Origin: JAODBJ01 sp963782465
GTDB lineage: Bacteria; Actinomycetota; Acidimicrobiia; IMCC26256; PALSA-610
DNA: 64,000 nucleotides
Direction of reading: 5' to 3'
Assembly (NCBI GenBank): GCA_963782465.1
Contig: CAWAJR010000006.1
Span: 434,001 to 498,000, forward strand
The translations under genes and the position numbers were made by a program. The number at the start of each line of letters is the position of its first letter. The first letter of the stretch is position 1. Shown in pieces: positions 35,991 to 44,230 of this stretch. Under the pieces are notes generated by a model. That model had not been told where the DNA came from, did no database searches, and saw only the letters and a program-made list of their open reading frames with translations.

Positions 35991-37592
35991 TCACCGCCAG
36001 GGGCTGAGCGCGGTCCGGTTCGACATCCAGAGCGCGCCGTCGGCCCACACCGGCTGCGCGAACTCGTCGTAGCTGCACGTCGGGCACTCGGGTGTCGCGT
36101 CGGCGGCGTCCTTCAGCGTCGCCAGCAAGGTCCCGGTCGACGCATCGAGCAGGTACACGCCGTTGTCGGGCTGGTTCTCCCAGTGCATGCCGGCATAGGC
36201 GAGAACCCCGTTGCCGTTGATCGATCCCGACCCGAGCGCGTTCGCGGGCAGCGGGGTTTCCCAGATCGTCGCGCCCGTCGCCGGGTCGACCTCGCGCACC
36301 CGCCCGGTCTCGGTGGTGCCGTCGATCACGTCGCCCGCGATGAACATGCGACCGGTGCCCTTTTCGATCACGGCGCCGCTCAGGCATCCGTTCTCACCGG
36401 CCGAACTCGGTGAGCCGATCTCCACCTTCCAGACGAGGGGAAGCTCGCCGTCGGCGGTCGGCTCGGTGTCGAGGGCGTAGAACCAACCGTCCTTGTTGCA
36501 CGCGCCGACGAGTTCTTTCTTGACGCCGTCGACGGTCGCGGACCAGATCGTCGTGCCCGACCCGAAGTCGGAATCGCCCACGCCGACGGTCGGCGCGTGG
36601 AACACACCGAGTTCGGTGCCGGTGCGCGCGTCGAGCTTCACGAGGGAGTACTGGTTGCCGGGCGGGTCACACGGGTGCCACACCCCGTCGAACACCCCGG
36701 CGACCGGTTGCGGGACTGTCTTGGCCTGGTAGTCGGCCGAAGACGCGCAGTCGGTGGCCGAACCGGTGCCCGCGTAGATCGCGTCGCCGTCGCTCGACAT
36801 CGCCGTCCACACCCCGCCCCCGACGTCCCACTGCAGCGGGTCGTCGGGATTGGCCGGCATCGACCACCAGGTCCACAGCAGTTCGCCGGTGCTCATGCTG
36901 TACGCGCGGATGCCGCCCCGCTGGAACGGGAAGTCGCACGTGCTCGACATGCCCACCGCGACGATGCCGAGTGACGGCAACGGTTGCGCGCTGCTCCACG
37001 CGAAGTAGTCGTTGACGGTCGGGTCGACGGGCGGGTCGACGGGCACCGCTTGGGGCCAGACGTCGGCTCCGGTCGCGGCGTCGAGCTTGTAGAGGTACCC
37101 GGCCGGCCCGTGCACGTAGAGGTACGAGTGCTGCGCCCCGCCCGGGTCGGTTTCCTGCGAGATGGCCGGGGTGGCGAGGAGCCCGAGACCGTCGGTGGAA
37201 GTGCAGGTCGTGGCGGGGGCGAAGCCGAAGTCGCGCTGCCAGCGAAGGGTGCCGGTGGCCGTGTCGAGCGCGACGAGGCAGCCGTTCTCGAACCCTTGGT
37301 ACACGGTGCCCCCGTACACCACGGGAGTGCCGAAGCTGCCCCAGGGGCGGGTCTGCCCGGCGGGGTAACACGTCGCGTCGGTGTAGCGAAAACGCCACCC
37401 CTGCGCCAGTGCCGACGCGGCCCGCAGGCCGCCGGCTCCGTCCTTGGCAATCTGGCTGTCGGAGAAGTTGCTGGTGCCGGCCGGGTCGGCCCGCAGCTGG
37501 ACCGCGTTGCCCTTGCACGCCGCGAAGAGGAACACGCACAGCACCAACGCGACCACCGCGCGCCCGCGGCTGGCGCCGCCCCCCAGGACCAT
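35991..37592 (-). CDS. PQQ-like beta-propeller lipoprotein
   Basis: About 533 residues. The N-terminus is a lipoprotein signal peptide with lipobox LFAAC. The rest is a series of beta-propeller repeats of the quinoprotein/BamB kind: LVALDTATGTLRWQRDFG, LYKLDAATGADVWPQ, IRAYSMSTGELLWTWW, LVKLDARTGTELG and VREVDPATGATIWETP. Eight or so cysteines suggest disulfides in the exported protein. It looks like a quinoprotein dehydrogenase, but catalytic residues cannot be confirmed by eye; a non-enzymatic scaffold is equally possible. ATG at 37592, or GTG at 37604. It is divergent from the sulfur-assimilation operon. Confidence 0.78.
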   Translation of the reverse strand: MVLGGGASRGRAVVALVLCVFLFAACKGNAVQLRADPAGTSNFSDSQIAKDGAGGLRAASALAQGWRFRYTDATCYPAGQTRPWGSFGTPVVYGGTVYQGFENGCLVALDTATGTLRWQRDFGFAPATTCTSTDGLGLLATPAISQETDPGGAQHSYLYVHGPAGYLYKLDAATGADVWPQAVPVDPPVDPTVNDYFAWSSAQPLPSLGIVAVGMSSTCDFPFQRGGIRAYSMSTGELLWTWWSMPANPDDPLQWDVGGGVWTAMSSDGDAIYAGTGSATDCASSADYQAKTVPQPVAGVFDGVWHPCDPPGNQYSLVKLDARTGTELGVFHAPTVGVGDSDFGSGTTIWSATVDGVKKELVGACNKDGWFYALDTEPTADGELPLVWKVEIGSPSSAGENGCLSGAVIEKGTGRMFIAGDVIDGTTETGRVREVDPATGATIWETPLPANALGSGSINGNGVLAYAGMHWENQPDNGVYLLDASTGTLLATLKDAADATPECPTCSYDEFAQPVWADGALWMSNRTALSPWR

Positions 37593-37604
37593 GGGTCCCC
37601 CCAC

Positions 37605-37930
37605 TGCCGTGCGCCCGCCCGCCGCGACGCTCGAGCAAGGCTAATCGAGCCGAAAGCCGACCTGGGAGGTCGAAAAAAAACCCGACTTGATCGCTGGTAT
37701 TTCAAGCCGGCGCTCGTTAGGGTGCAACCCGTGATCCGGGTACGAGGAGCGGCCAGCATTTCCCAGGGCCGCACACCGCACGAGACGCACGACGAATTGT
37801 GTCGTCCGGCGGTCGTTCGCGCGCGCTGACCCGCCGCACCCCTCGTCCGTCCGCTCCTAAGAGCCACTCTCCGTGATCACACGCGTCCTGCAGGTCCCGC
37901 CGCTGCCCACACCCATTCGGGGGTAAATCC
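37605..37930. other. Intergenic region between divergent genes, with an A8 tract
   Basis: This 326-base stretch has no credible coding region. It holds a short stem CGACCT/AGGTCG (37658-37672) directly followed by eight A residues (37673-37680), unusual in such GC-rich DNA, and then a TAGGGT hexamer (37718-37723) that could be a -10 for the sulfur operon. I cannot assign a matching -35. The ribosome site GGGGG lies 8 bases before the sulfite reductase ATG. Confidence 0.4.
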
Positions 37931-39736
37931 ATGGCGATCGACGTTCGGCAACTCCAGGCCCGGGACCTCGCACCCGAGTTCGAAGAAGATGTGACCCGCT
38001 TCGAGGCCACGCTGAACAAGTACCTCGACGGCAACATCGACGAGGACGTGTTCCGGGTCTTCCGCCTCGGCTTCGGCGTCTACGGGCAGCGCCAGGGCGG
38101 CCGCAACCAGATGTTGCGGGTCAAGGTCCCGTACGGGAGCACCACCCCCGAGCAGCTCGAGGTGCTCGGCCATGTCGCCGAGGCCTACTCGCGAGGGTGG
38201 GGCCACCTCACCACCCGCCAGAACGTGCAGTTCCATTTCGTGCAGCTCGAGCAGGTGCCCGAGATCCTGCGGCTGCTCGCGTCGGTCGGCCTCACGACGC
38301 GAGAAGCGTGCGGCGACACGGTGCGCAACGTCGTCGGCTGCCATCTCGCCGGCGCGTGCCCCTTCGAAGTGCTCGACATCTCCCCGTGGGCCGACGCGGC
38401 CGCCGAATACTTCTTGCGCCACCCGTACGCGCAGCGCCTGCCCCGCAAGTTCAAGATCAACTTCTCCGGCTGCGCCACCGACTGCGGTCAGGCGATGTTC
38501 AACGACGTCGGGGTCGTCGCGGTGAACCGCCCCCTCGCGGACGGCAGCGTGGAGGGCGGCTTCAAGGTCTTCATCGGCGGGGGCCTCGGCGCCAACCCGC
38601 ACCCGGCGCAGGCCCTCGAAGACTTCACCGCGAAGGAAGACCTGCTCCCCACCCTCGAAGCACTCCTGCGCACCTTCGACCACTACGGCAACCGCGATAA
38701 CAAGTTGCGCGCCCGGATGAAGTGGCTCGTCGACACCATGGGGATCGACGAACTGCGCCGGCGCGTCGTCAAGGAACGCAAGTTCCTGCTCGCGTCGCGC
38801 ACCTGGCCGGGTGGGATCCCCGAGGCGGTACGCGAACGCGGCGACGAGCCCGCGGGCGTCGGCAGTGCAGTGAGCGCGGATGGCGGCGCGGCAACCCGGC
38901 TGGGTATTTCGGGGGTCCGGCTGCGTTCGAGCGACAAGTACGAACGGTGGGCGGAGGCGAACGTCGTGCGGGGCGTGGCCCGCGGCACGGTGAGCGCGTA
39001 CGCGCACGCCCGCCTCGGCGACATCACCGCGGAGCAGTTCCGCGCCCTCGCCGAAATCCAACGCGACTTCTGCCTCGACGTGCGCATCACCAACCGGCAG
39101 AACTTCGTGCTGCGCGACCTCACCGAAGCCGACCTCCGGCCGCTCTACGACCGTCTCGTGGCGATCGACATGGCGGAGCCGGGCGCCGAACTCGCGCGCG
39201 ACGTCGTGTCGTGCCCGGGTGCCGACACCTGCAACCTCGCCGTCACCCAGTCGCGCGGCCTCGCCGGCGAGATCGACAAGGCCCTCGAAGACGCCGGTCT
39301 TGCCGACGTCGGCGGCGTCAAGGTGAACATCTCCGGCTGCACGAACTCGTGCGGCCAGCACCACATTTCCGATATCGGGTTCTTCGGTCTCGAACGGCGT
39401 GCGCACGGGCGCGCCGCGCCCGGCTACCAGATGCTGCTCGGCGGCCACCTCGGCAACATGGAGGTCGCGTTCGGGCAGAAGGCGACGAAGCTGCCGGCCA
39501 AGGCGGCCGCGGAGGCCGTCGTACGGGTCGTGGGGCGTTTCGCCAACGAGCGTGAAGCCGGCGAGACCTTCGACACGTGGTTGGGCCGGGTGGGCGGCGC
39601 CGAGCAGATCGGCAAGGAACTGTCGGACCTCGACCACTTCCCGACCCCGGAAGAAGCCCCCGACTTCTACGTCGACTTCGACGAGACCGGTCCGTACGTC
39701 GCCGAGGTCGGCGACGGCGAGTGCGCGGCGACATGA
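37931..39736 (+). CDS. Assimilatory sulfite (nitrite/sulfite) reductase, ferredoxin type
   Basis: Siroheme/[4Fe-4S] enzyme of 601 residues that reduces sulfite to sulfide with six electrons from ferredoxin. The two-repeat architecture is visible: ferredoxin-like half-domains at each N-terminal part, HLTTRQNVQFHFV in repeat 1 and ITNRQNFVLRDL in repeat 2. The cofactor cysteines are Cys428 and Cys434 in SCPGADTCNLA and Cys470 and Cys474 in NISGCTNSCGQHH. Being first in an operon with APS reductase and ATP sulfurylase argues for sulfite over nitrite. It overlaps cysH by 4 bases (ATGA). Confidence 0.92.
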   Translation: MAIDVRQLQARDLAPEFEEDVTRFEATLNKYLDGNIDEDVFRVFRLGFGVYGQRQGGRNQMLRVKVPYGSTTPEQLEVLGHVAEAYSRGWGHLTTRQNVQFHFVQLEQVPEILRLLASVGLTTREACGDTVRNVVGCHLAGACPFEVLDISPWADAAAEYFLRHPYAQRLPRKFKINFSGCATDCGQAMFNDVGVVAVNRPLADGSVEGGFKVFIGGGLGANPHPAQALEDFTAKEDLLPTLEALLRTFDHYGNRDNKLRARMKWLVDTMGIDELRRRVVKERKFLLASRTWPGGIPEAVRERGDEPAGVGSAVSADGGAATRLGISGVRLRSSDKYERWAEANVVRGVARGTVSAYAHARLGDITAEQFRALAEIQRDFCLDVRITNRQNFVLRDLTEADLRPLYDRLVAIDMAEPGAELARDVVSCPGADTCNLAVTQSRGLAGEIDKALEDAGLADVGGVKVNISGCTNSCGQHHISDIGFFGLERRAHGRAAPGYQMLLGGHLGNMEVAFGQKATKLPAKAAAEAVVRVVGRFANEREAGETFDTWLGRVGGAEQIGKELSDLDHFPTPEEAPDFYVDFDETGPYVAEVGDGECAAT

Positions 39737-40512
39737 CGCAGGCACTCGACCTGGTGCCGTCCGGCAACTCGTTCGCCGGCGTCGACCTCGGAGAACTGGC
39801 CGTGGTGTCGGCCGAACTCGAACGCAAGCCCGCCTCGGCGGCGGTGAAGTGGGCCTGGCAGCGCTTCGGCGCGCGGATCGTGCTCGCGTCGTCGTTCCAG
39901 GACAGCGTGCTGCTCGACATCGCGATGAAGGCCGCACCCGGGATCGAGGTCGTGTTCCTCGATACGCAGTACCACTTCGAGGAAACGCTCGAGTACGTGG
40001 AGACGCTGCGCAGCCGCTACGACATCAACCTCACGATCATGCAGCCGCTCGTGGAGCCCGACGAGTTGTGGGCCGTCGACCAGAACGAATGCTGCACGCT
40101 GCGCAAGGTCGAGCCGCTCGCCCGCGCGCTCGCCGGGAAGGCGGCGTGGATGACCGGTCTGCGGCGCAGCGAGGCGGCCACCCGCGCCGCGGCGCCGATC
40201 GTCGGCCTCGACGTCGGCCGGGGGGTCGTGAAAGTGAACCCGATCGCCCCGTGGAGCGACGACGACGTCGCCATCTACGTGAAGGACCACGGCCTCGCCG
40301 TCCACCCACTGCGCGACCAGGGCTACCTCTCGATCGGGTGCTGGCCCTGTACCCGGCCCGTCGACGAGGGCGAGGACGCCCGGGCCGGCCGGTGGGCCGG
40401 CACCGGCAAGGTCGAGTGCGGCCTGCACGGCTGGCCGGAGCCCGCGGAGCGGCACGTGGCGCCGCCCGGCGCGCCGGGCCCGGCAGGTGACCCGGAGCGG
40501 GCGAGCCGGTAG
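39733..40512 (+). CDS. cysH: Adenylyl-sulfate (APS) reductase, iron-sulfur type
   Basis: Reduces APS to sulfite and AMP using thioredoxin; 259 residues. The [4Fe-4S] ligands characteristic of APS (not PAPS) reductases are all present: Cys120-Cys121 in NECCTLRK and Cys203/Cys206 in GCWPCT. The catalytic Cys229 is in the ECGLH motif. The N-terminal SSFQDSVLLDIA is the PP-loop-like nucleotide site. So the enzyme consumes APS directly and this route needs no APS kinase. The ATG at 39733 is coupled to the sulfite reductase stop. The last 25 residues are low complexity. Confidence 0.95.
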   Translation: MTQALDLVPSGNSFAGVDLGELAVVSAELERKPASAAVKWAWQRFGARIVLASSFQDSVLLDIAMKAAPGIEVVFLDTQYHFEETLEYVETLRSRYDINLTIMQPLVEPDELWAVDQNECCTLRKVEPLARALAGKAAWMTGLRRSEAATRAAAPIVGLDVGRGVVKVNPIAPWSDDDVAIYVKDHGLAVHPLRDQGYLSIGCWPCTRPVDEGEDARAGRWAGTGKVECGLHGWPEPAERHVAPPGAPGPAGDPERASR

Positions 40513-40582
40513 CCTGTCAGGTTGCAGCGGGCGCGAGGGCAAGCGCTCGCAGTGACGTGCAAACGCGGCGGGGAAGGAACAC

Positions 40583-41488
40583 GTGCATACGCAGCTCTCT
40601 CACCTCGCGGCACTCGAGGCAGAGTCGATCCACATCTTCCGCGAGGTGGCCGCCGAGTTCGAACGGCCGGTGCTGCTCTTCTCGGGTGGCAAAGACTCCA
40701 TCGTGATGCTGCGCCTCGCGGAGAAGGCCTTCTGGCCCGCGCGAGTGCCGTTCCCGGTCATGCATGTCGACACGGGCCACAACTTCCCCGAGGTCCTCGA
40801 GTTCCGCGACCGCCGAGTCGCCGAACTCGGCATCCGGCTCGTCGTCGCGTCGGTGCAGGAATCGATCGACCAGGGCCGGGTCGTCGAAGAGACCGGTCCG
40901 CGGGCCAGCCGCAACCGGTTGCAGACCGTCACGCTGCTCGACGCGATCCAGGAGCACCAGTTCGACGCGGTGTTCGGCGGCGGCCGGCGCGACGAAGAAA
41001 AAGCGAGAGCGAAAGAGCGCGTCTACAGCTTCCGCGACGAGTTCGGGCAGTGGGACCCGAAGAACCAGCGACCGGAGCTGTGGAGCCTGTACAACGGCCG
41101 GCACCGCAAGGGTGAGCACATCCGGGTCTTCCCGATCTCGAACTGGACCGAGCTCGACATCTGGCAGTACATCGCCGACGAGCAGGCCGAAGTGCCGTCG
41201 ATCTACTACGCGCACAAGCGGCGGGTGTTCCGGCGTGACGGCATGTGGCTCTCCGAGTCGCCGTACGTCACGCTGATGCCCGATGAGGAGATCGCCGAGA
41301 TGACGGTGCGCTACCGCACTGTCGGCGACATGAGCTGTACCGGTGCGGTCGAGTCGCCGGCGTCGAACCCCGAGGAGATCATCGCCGAGGTCGCCGCGTC
41401 GCGGGTGACCGAGCGGGGCGCCACCCGCGCCGACGACAAGTTCACCGAAGCCGCCATGGAAGACCGCAAGAAGGAGGGCTACTTCTGA
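40583..41488 (+). CDS. cysD: Sulfate adenylyltransferase subunit 2
   Basis: Catalytic subunit of ATP sulfurylase, making APS from sulfate and ATP together with the CysN GTPase; 301 residues. The PP-loop SGGKDS is at residues 34-39, followed by HVDTGHNFPE, FGGGRRDEEKARAKER and the C-terminal RYRTVGDMSCTGAVES segment. The GTG start at 40583 has an AAGGAA ribosome site. It is 70 bases after cysH and 283 bases before cysN, with a duplicated leader in between. Confidence 0.96.
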   Translation: MHTQLSHLAALEAESIHIFREVAAEFERPVLLFSGGKDSIVMLRLAEKAFWPARVPFPVMHVDTGHNFPEVLEFRDRRVAELGIRLVVASVQESIDQGRVVEETGPRASRNRLQTVTLLDAIQEHQFDAVFGGGRRDEEKARAKERVYSFRDEFGQWDPKNQRPELWSLYNGRHRKGEHIRVFPISNWTELDIWQYIADEQAEVPSIYYAHKRRVFRRDGMWLSESPYVTLMPDEEIAEMTVRYRTVGDMSCTGAVESPASNPEEIIAEVAASRVTERGATRADDKFTEAAMEDRKKEGYF

Positions 41489-41510
41489 TCGCGCGTCACC
41501 ACGAAGCCCC

Positions 41511-41777
41511 GCGGTGAGCGAGCGCAGCGAGCGAACTCGCCCAGGCGCAGTTTGCCGGCGCGGACCACACCCACCAAGGTTCGTCACCGCGATGGAGCGC
41601 CGGAAAACGGAGCCGCATGAGCATGGAGCCAATGCTGATGCCCGACAGCCAACCGCGCGGTGAGCGAGCGCAGCGAGCGAACTCGCCCAGGCGCACTGCG
41701 CAGGTGCGGTCAACCGTGCTCCAACATGGCGCCGTCCGTGATCGAGCACCGAAGCAGGGAGCCGCATAAGCATGGAG
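41511..41777 (+). repeat. Imperfect tandem duplication between cysD and cysN
   Basis: A 39-base block is repeated exactly at 41511-41549 and 41657-41695 (it begins GCGGTGAGCGAGCGCAGCG). Each copy is followed by a second shared block ending GAGCCGCATGAGCATGGAG (41610-41628) or GAGCCGCATAAGCATGGAG (41759-41777). The whole unit of about 147 bases is thus present twice, each ending in a stop, two bases and ATGGAG; the second ATGGAG is the cysN start. Confidence 0.8.
41623..41769 (+). CDS. Possible 48-residue leader ORF before cysN
   Basis: Starts with the ATGGAG of the first duplicated unit and stops TAA two bases before the cysN ATG. The product (MEPMLMPDSQPRGERAQRAN and so on, ending KQGAA) resembles no family I know. 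Its middle matches, in the same frame, the sequence following the cysD stop, so it is probably a by-product of the leader duplication. Translation could nevertheless couple to cysN. Confidence 0.2.
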   Translation: MEPMLMPDSQPRGERAQRANSPRRTAQVRSTVLQHGAVRDRAPKQGAA

Positions 41778-43025
41778 TTACTGCGCTTCGCCACTGCCGG
41801 TTCGGTCGACGACGGGAAGAGCACCCTCATCGGGCGCCTGCTGCTCGAGACGAAGCAGATCTTCGAAGACCAACTCGAAGCCGTCGAACGCACGAGCCGC
41901 GACCGCGGGTTCGACTACACGAACCTGGCGCTCCTCACCGACGGCCTGCGCGCCGAGCGGGAACAGGGCATCACGATCGACGTCGCGTACCGCTACTTCG
42001 CGACGCCGCGCCGCAAGTTCATCATCGCCGACACGCCGGGCCACACGCAGTACACGCGCAACATGGTCACCGGCGCGTCGACCGCCGACCTCGCCCTCGT
42101 GCTGATCGATGCTCGCAAAGGCGTGCTCGAACAGTCTCGGCGGCACGCGGTGATCGCGTCGCTGTTGCAGGTGAAGCACCTCGTGTTGTGCGTCAACAAG
42201 CTCGACCTGGTCGACTACGACCAGCAACGGTTCGAGGAGATCTGCGCCGAGTTCACCGACTTCGCCGCGAAGCTCGACGTCGACGACCTCACGTTCATCC
42301 CGATCTCGGCGTTGCACGGCGACAACGTCACGTCACATTCGCCGAACACGCCGTGGTACGAGGGCGCGACGCTGCTCCACCACTTGGAACACGTGTACAT
42401 CGCCTCCGACCGCAACCTCATCGACCCGCGGTTCCCGGTGCAGTTGGTGATCCGGCCGATGAGCAACGACCACCACGACTACCGCGGCTACGCGGGGCAG
42501 GTCGCGGGCGGGATCTTCCGGCCCGGCGACGAGGTCATGGTGCTGCCGTCGGGGTTCACCACGACGGTTGCCGGCATCGACCAGTACGGCGGCCCGATCG
42601 AAGAGGCGATGGCGCCGATGTCGGTGACGATCCGTCTCGGCGATCAGCTCGACATCAGCCGCGGCGACCTGTTGTGCCGCCCGAACAACGCGCCGACCTC
42701 GACCCAGGACATCGATGCGCAGGTCTGCTGGTTCAACCCCGACAAGTTGCTGCAGCCGGGCAACCAGTACGCGTTGAAGCACACGACCCGCAACGTGCGG
42801 TGCCGGGTGCAAGATCTGCTCTACCGGCTCGACGTGAACACCCTCTCGCGCGACGACACGTGCAGTGCGCTCACGCTGAACGAGATCGGGCGGGTCCGGC
42901 TGCGAGCAACCCAGCCGTTGTTCGTCGACGAGTACCGCCGCAACCGCAACACCGGCAGTTTCATCCTGATCGACGAAACCACCAACGAGACGGTCGCCGC
43001 CGGCATGGTGATCAGCGCCGAATAA
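41772..43025 (+). CDS. cysN: Sulfate adenylyltransferase subunit 1 (GTPase)
   Basis: EF-Tu-like GTPase subunit that drives APS formation by CysD; 417 residues. G motifs: GSVDDGKSTL (10-19), ADTPGHTQY and CVNKLDLVD, then the EF-Tu-like beta barrels. The protein stops at the normal end of CysN, so there is no fused CysC (APS kinase) domain, unlike many actinobacterial CysNC proteins. GGGAG lies 10 bases before the ATG. It is followed by the palindromic hairpin at 43036-43091. Confidence 0.96.
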   Translation: MELLRFATAGSVDDGKSTLIGRLLLETKQIFEDQLEAVERTSRDRGFDYTNLALLTDGLRAEREQGITIDVAYRYFATPRRKFIIADTPGHTQYTRNMVTGASTADLALVLIDARKGVLEQSRRHAVIASLLQVKHLVLCVNKLDLVDYDQQRFEEICAEFTDFAAKLDVDDLTFIPISALHGDNVTSHSPNTPWYEGATLLHHLEHVYIASDRNLIDPRFPVQLVIRPMSNDHHDYRGYAGQVAGGIFRPGDEVMVLPSGFTTTVAGIDQYGGPIEEAMAPMSVTIRLGDQLDISRGDLLCRPNNAPTSTQDIDAQVCWFNPDKLLQPGNQYALKHTTRNVRCRVQDLLYRLDVNTLSRDDTCSALTLNEIGRVRLRATQPLFVDEYRRNRNTGSFILIDETTNETVAAGMVISAE

Positions 43026-43035
43026 CTCCCCAACC

Positions 43036-43091
43036 CCGCCGGGTTGTGACGGTTATACCCCCGTACGGGGGTGTAACCGTCACAACCCAGG
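43036..43091. terminator. Long perfect hairpin, copy 3, between convergent genes
   Basis: GGGTTGTGACGGTTA and its complement (43041-43055 and 43074-43088) flank CCCCC-GTAC-GGGGG, giving a stem of over 20 pairs with one mismatch. It separates cysN from the convergent DUF4037 gene, whose TGA stop lies inside the right arm. The core is the same as in the copy at 17272-17325. Confidence 0.8.
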
Positions 43092-44228
43092 AGTGGGGAG
43101 GGCGGACGTGACCGCGGTGCAGCGGGCGGGGTTTTCGAGGACGTCGGTGCTGTCGACGAACTGGTCGACCGTGCCGGCGAGCGCGGGTACGCCGTCTCGC
43201 CGGCCGGCCGCGTCGACGTAGGAGCGCACCTCCGGATCGGTGATCGCGTCAGTGAGCGCGATCACCACCCGGTCGGCGCCCATGACGCGGATGTCACGCT
43301 CGTAGAACTGCCGGCGCTCGGGCGCGAGTGGCGCGGCGAGTTCGAGCGCGTTGGTCGCCGCGAGCAGGTACTCCCCCGCGTCGCACAATGCGGCCTCTCG
43401 ATCGCGCCAACGGGCGGCACGCAGCGCGCGCTCGAACATCGGCGTGAGCGCGGTGGCCGATCGGAGCCGCGAGAACCCCCGCCCGAACCATTTCGGGTAC
43501 GGCGCCCATCGCCGCTCGACGAGGAACGCGAGCCGCATGTAGTCGCGCACGATCCCGGCCCCGACGATCGTGCTCCCCAGGTCGTCGCCGGTGGAACCGG
43601 CGCGGCCGACGAACGCCTCCATTTGTGCGACCCGCAGCCATTGCGCGGCCAACGCGTACCGCCAGACGTCGTCGGGGTACCACCGCAACGTGTCGCGGAC
43701 GGCCGCGAGCTCACCGGTGCCGTCGGCGAACACCGCGCCGGCGGTGACCGTCGCCAACCGTTGCGTCGGCGTTGCCAGCCAGTGGGCGGCACGCATACCG
43801 GCCAATGGGTCGAACCCCAGACCGGCGCGGCAAAAGCGCGCCACCGTCGTGACGTCGACGTGATGTTCGTCGCGTTGGCCGTCGCGTGCCGGGTACCGAA
43901 TGGCAAGGCCGGCGAACGTCTCCGGCAACCCGCGGTCGAGCGCGGCGCCGAGCCGGTCGTCACCGTCGTGACCGGCGGGCAGGAAGACCTGCAGGTGCGG
44001 GCCGAAACCGTGGTCGGTGGAAATCTCGTCGTCGAAGCCGAGCACCTCCGACCCGTTGCCGAGCAGCGCCGCGCCGTACGGCACGCCGGGAAGGGCGGCG
44101 TCGACGATGGGCGCGACGACTTCGGCGAACAGGCGCGCCGCGATGGCGATGCCCCGCCCCGAATGTGCGTCAGTTCTGCCCTCGTCAGGGGCACAAACTG
44201 ACGCAGGTTCGCTGGGGGTGCGGGGCAT
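43080..44228 (-). CDS. DUF4037-domain nucleotidyltransferase-like protein
   Basis: 382 residues. The core GAALLGNGSEVLGFDDEISTDHGFGPHLQVF resembles the nucleotidyltransferase-fold motif GSxxxG...DxD of DUF4037 proteins; helical regions with HWLATPTQRLATVTAGAVF follow. The function is unknown. The ATG at 44228 lies 2 bases after the stop of the methyltransferase gene upstream, so the two are co-transcribed. Residues about 8-21 are encoded by a perfect 10-bp inverted repeat (44166-44205). The protein ends PTPGL, with its stop codon inside the hairpin at 43036-43091. Confidence 0.75.
   Translation of the reverse strand: MPRTPSEPASVCAPDEGRTDAHSGRGIAIAARLFAEVVAPIVDAALPGVPYGAALLGNGSEVLGFDDEISTDHGFGPHLQVFLPAGHDGDDRLGAALDRGLPETFAGLAIRYPARDGQRDEHHVDVTTVARFCRAGLGFDPLAGMRAAHWLATPTQRLATVTAGAVFADGTGELAAVRDTLRWYPDDVWRYALAAQWLRVAQMEAFVGRAGSTGDDLGSTIVGAGIVRDYMRLAFLVERRWAPYPKWFGRGFSRLRSATALTPMFERALRAARWRDREAALCDAGEYLLAATNALELAAPLAPERRQFYERDIRVMGADRVVIALTDAITDPEVRSYVDAAGRRDGVPALAGTVDQFVDSTDVLENPARCTAVTSALPTPGL
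44166..44205. repeat. 40-bp palindrome within the DUF4037 gene start
   Basis: TGCGTCAGTT (44166-44175) and AACTGACGCA (44196-44205) form a perfect outer stem, and TGCCC/GGGCA forms an inner stem. The sequence is read through in frame near the N-terminus of the DUF4037 protein. It looks like an inserted palindromic element or a hairpin in the 5' coding region. Confidence 0.7.
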
Positions 44229-44230
44229 GC

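Noticed and set aside
37658..37680. Stem followed by eight A residues as a terminator
   Set aside because: For either strand the homopolymer is on the wrong side or of the wrong base for a U-tailed terminator, and no upstream plus-strand gene ends here.
41772..43025. CysNC bifunctional protein with APS kinase
   Set aside because: The frame stops at 417 residues with no second P-loop, so it is CysN alone.
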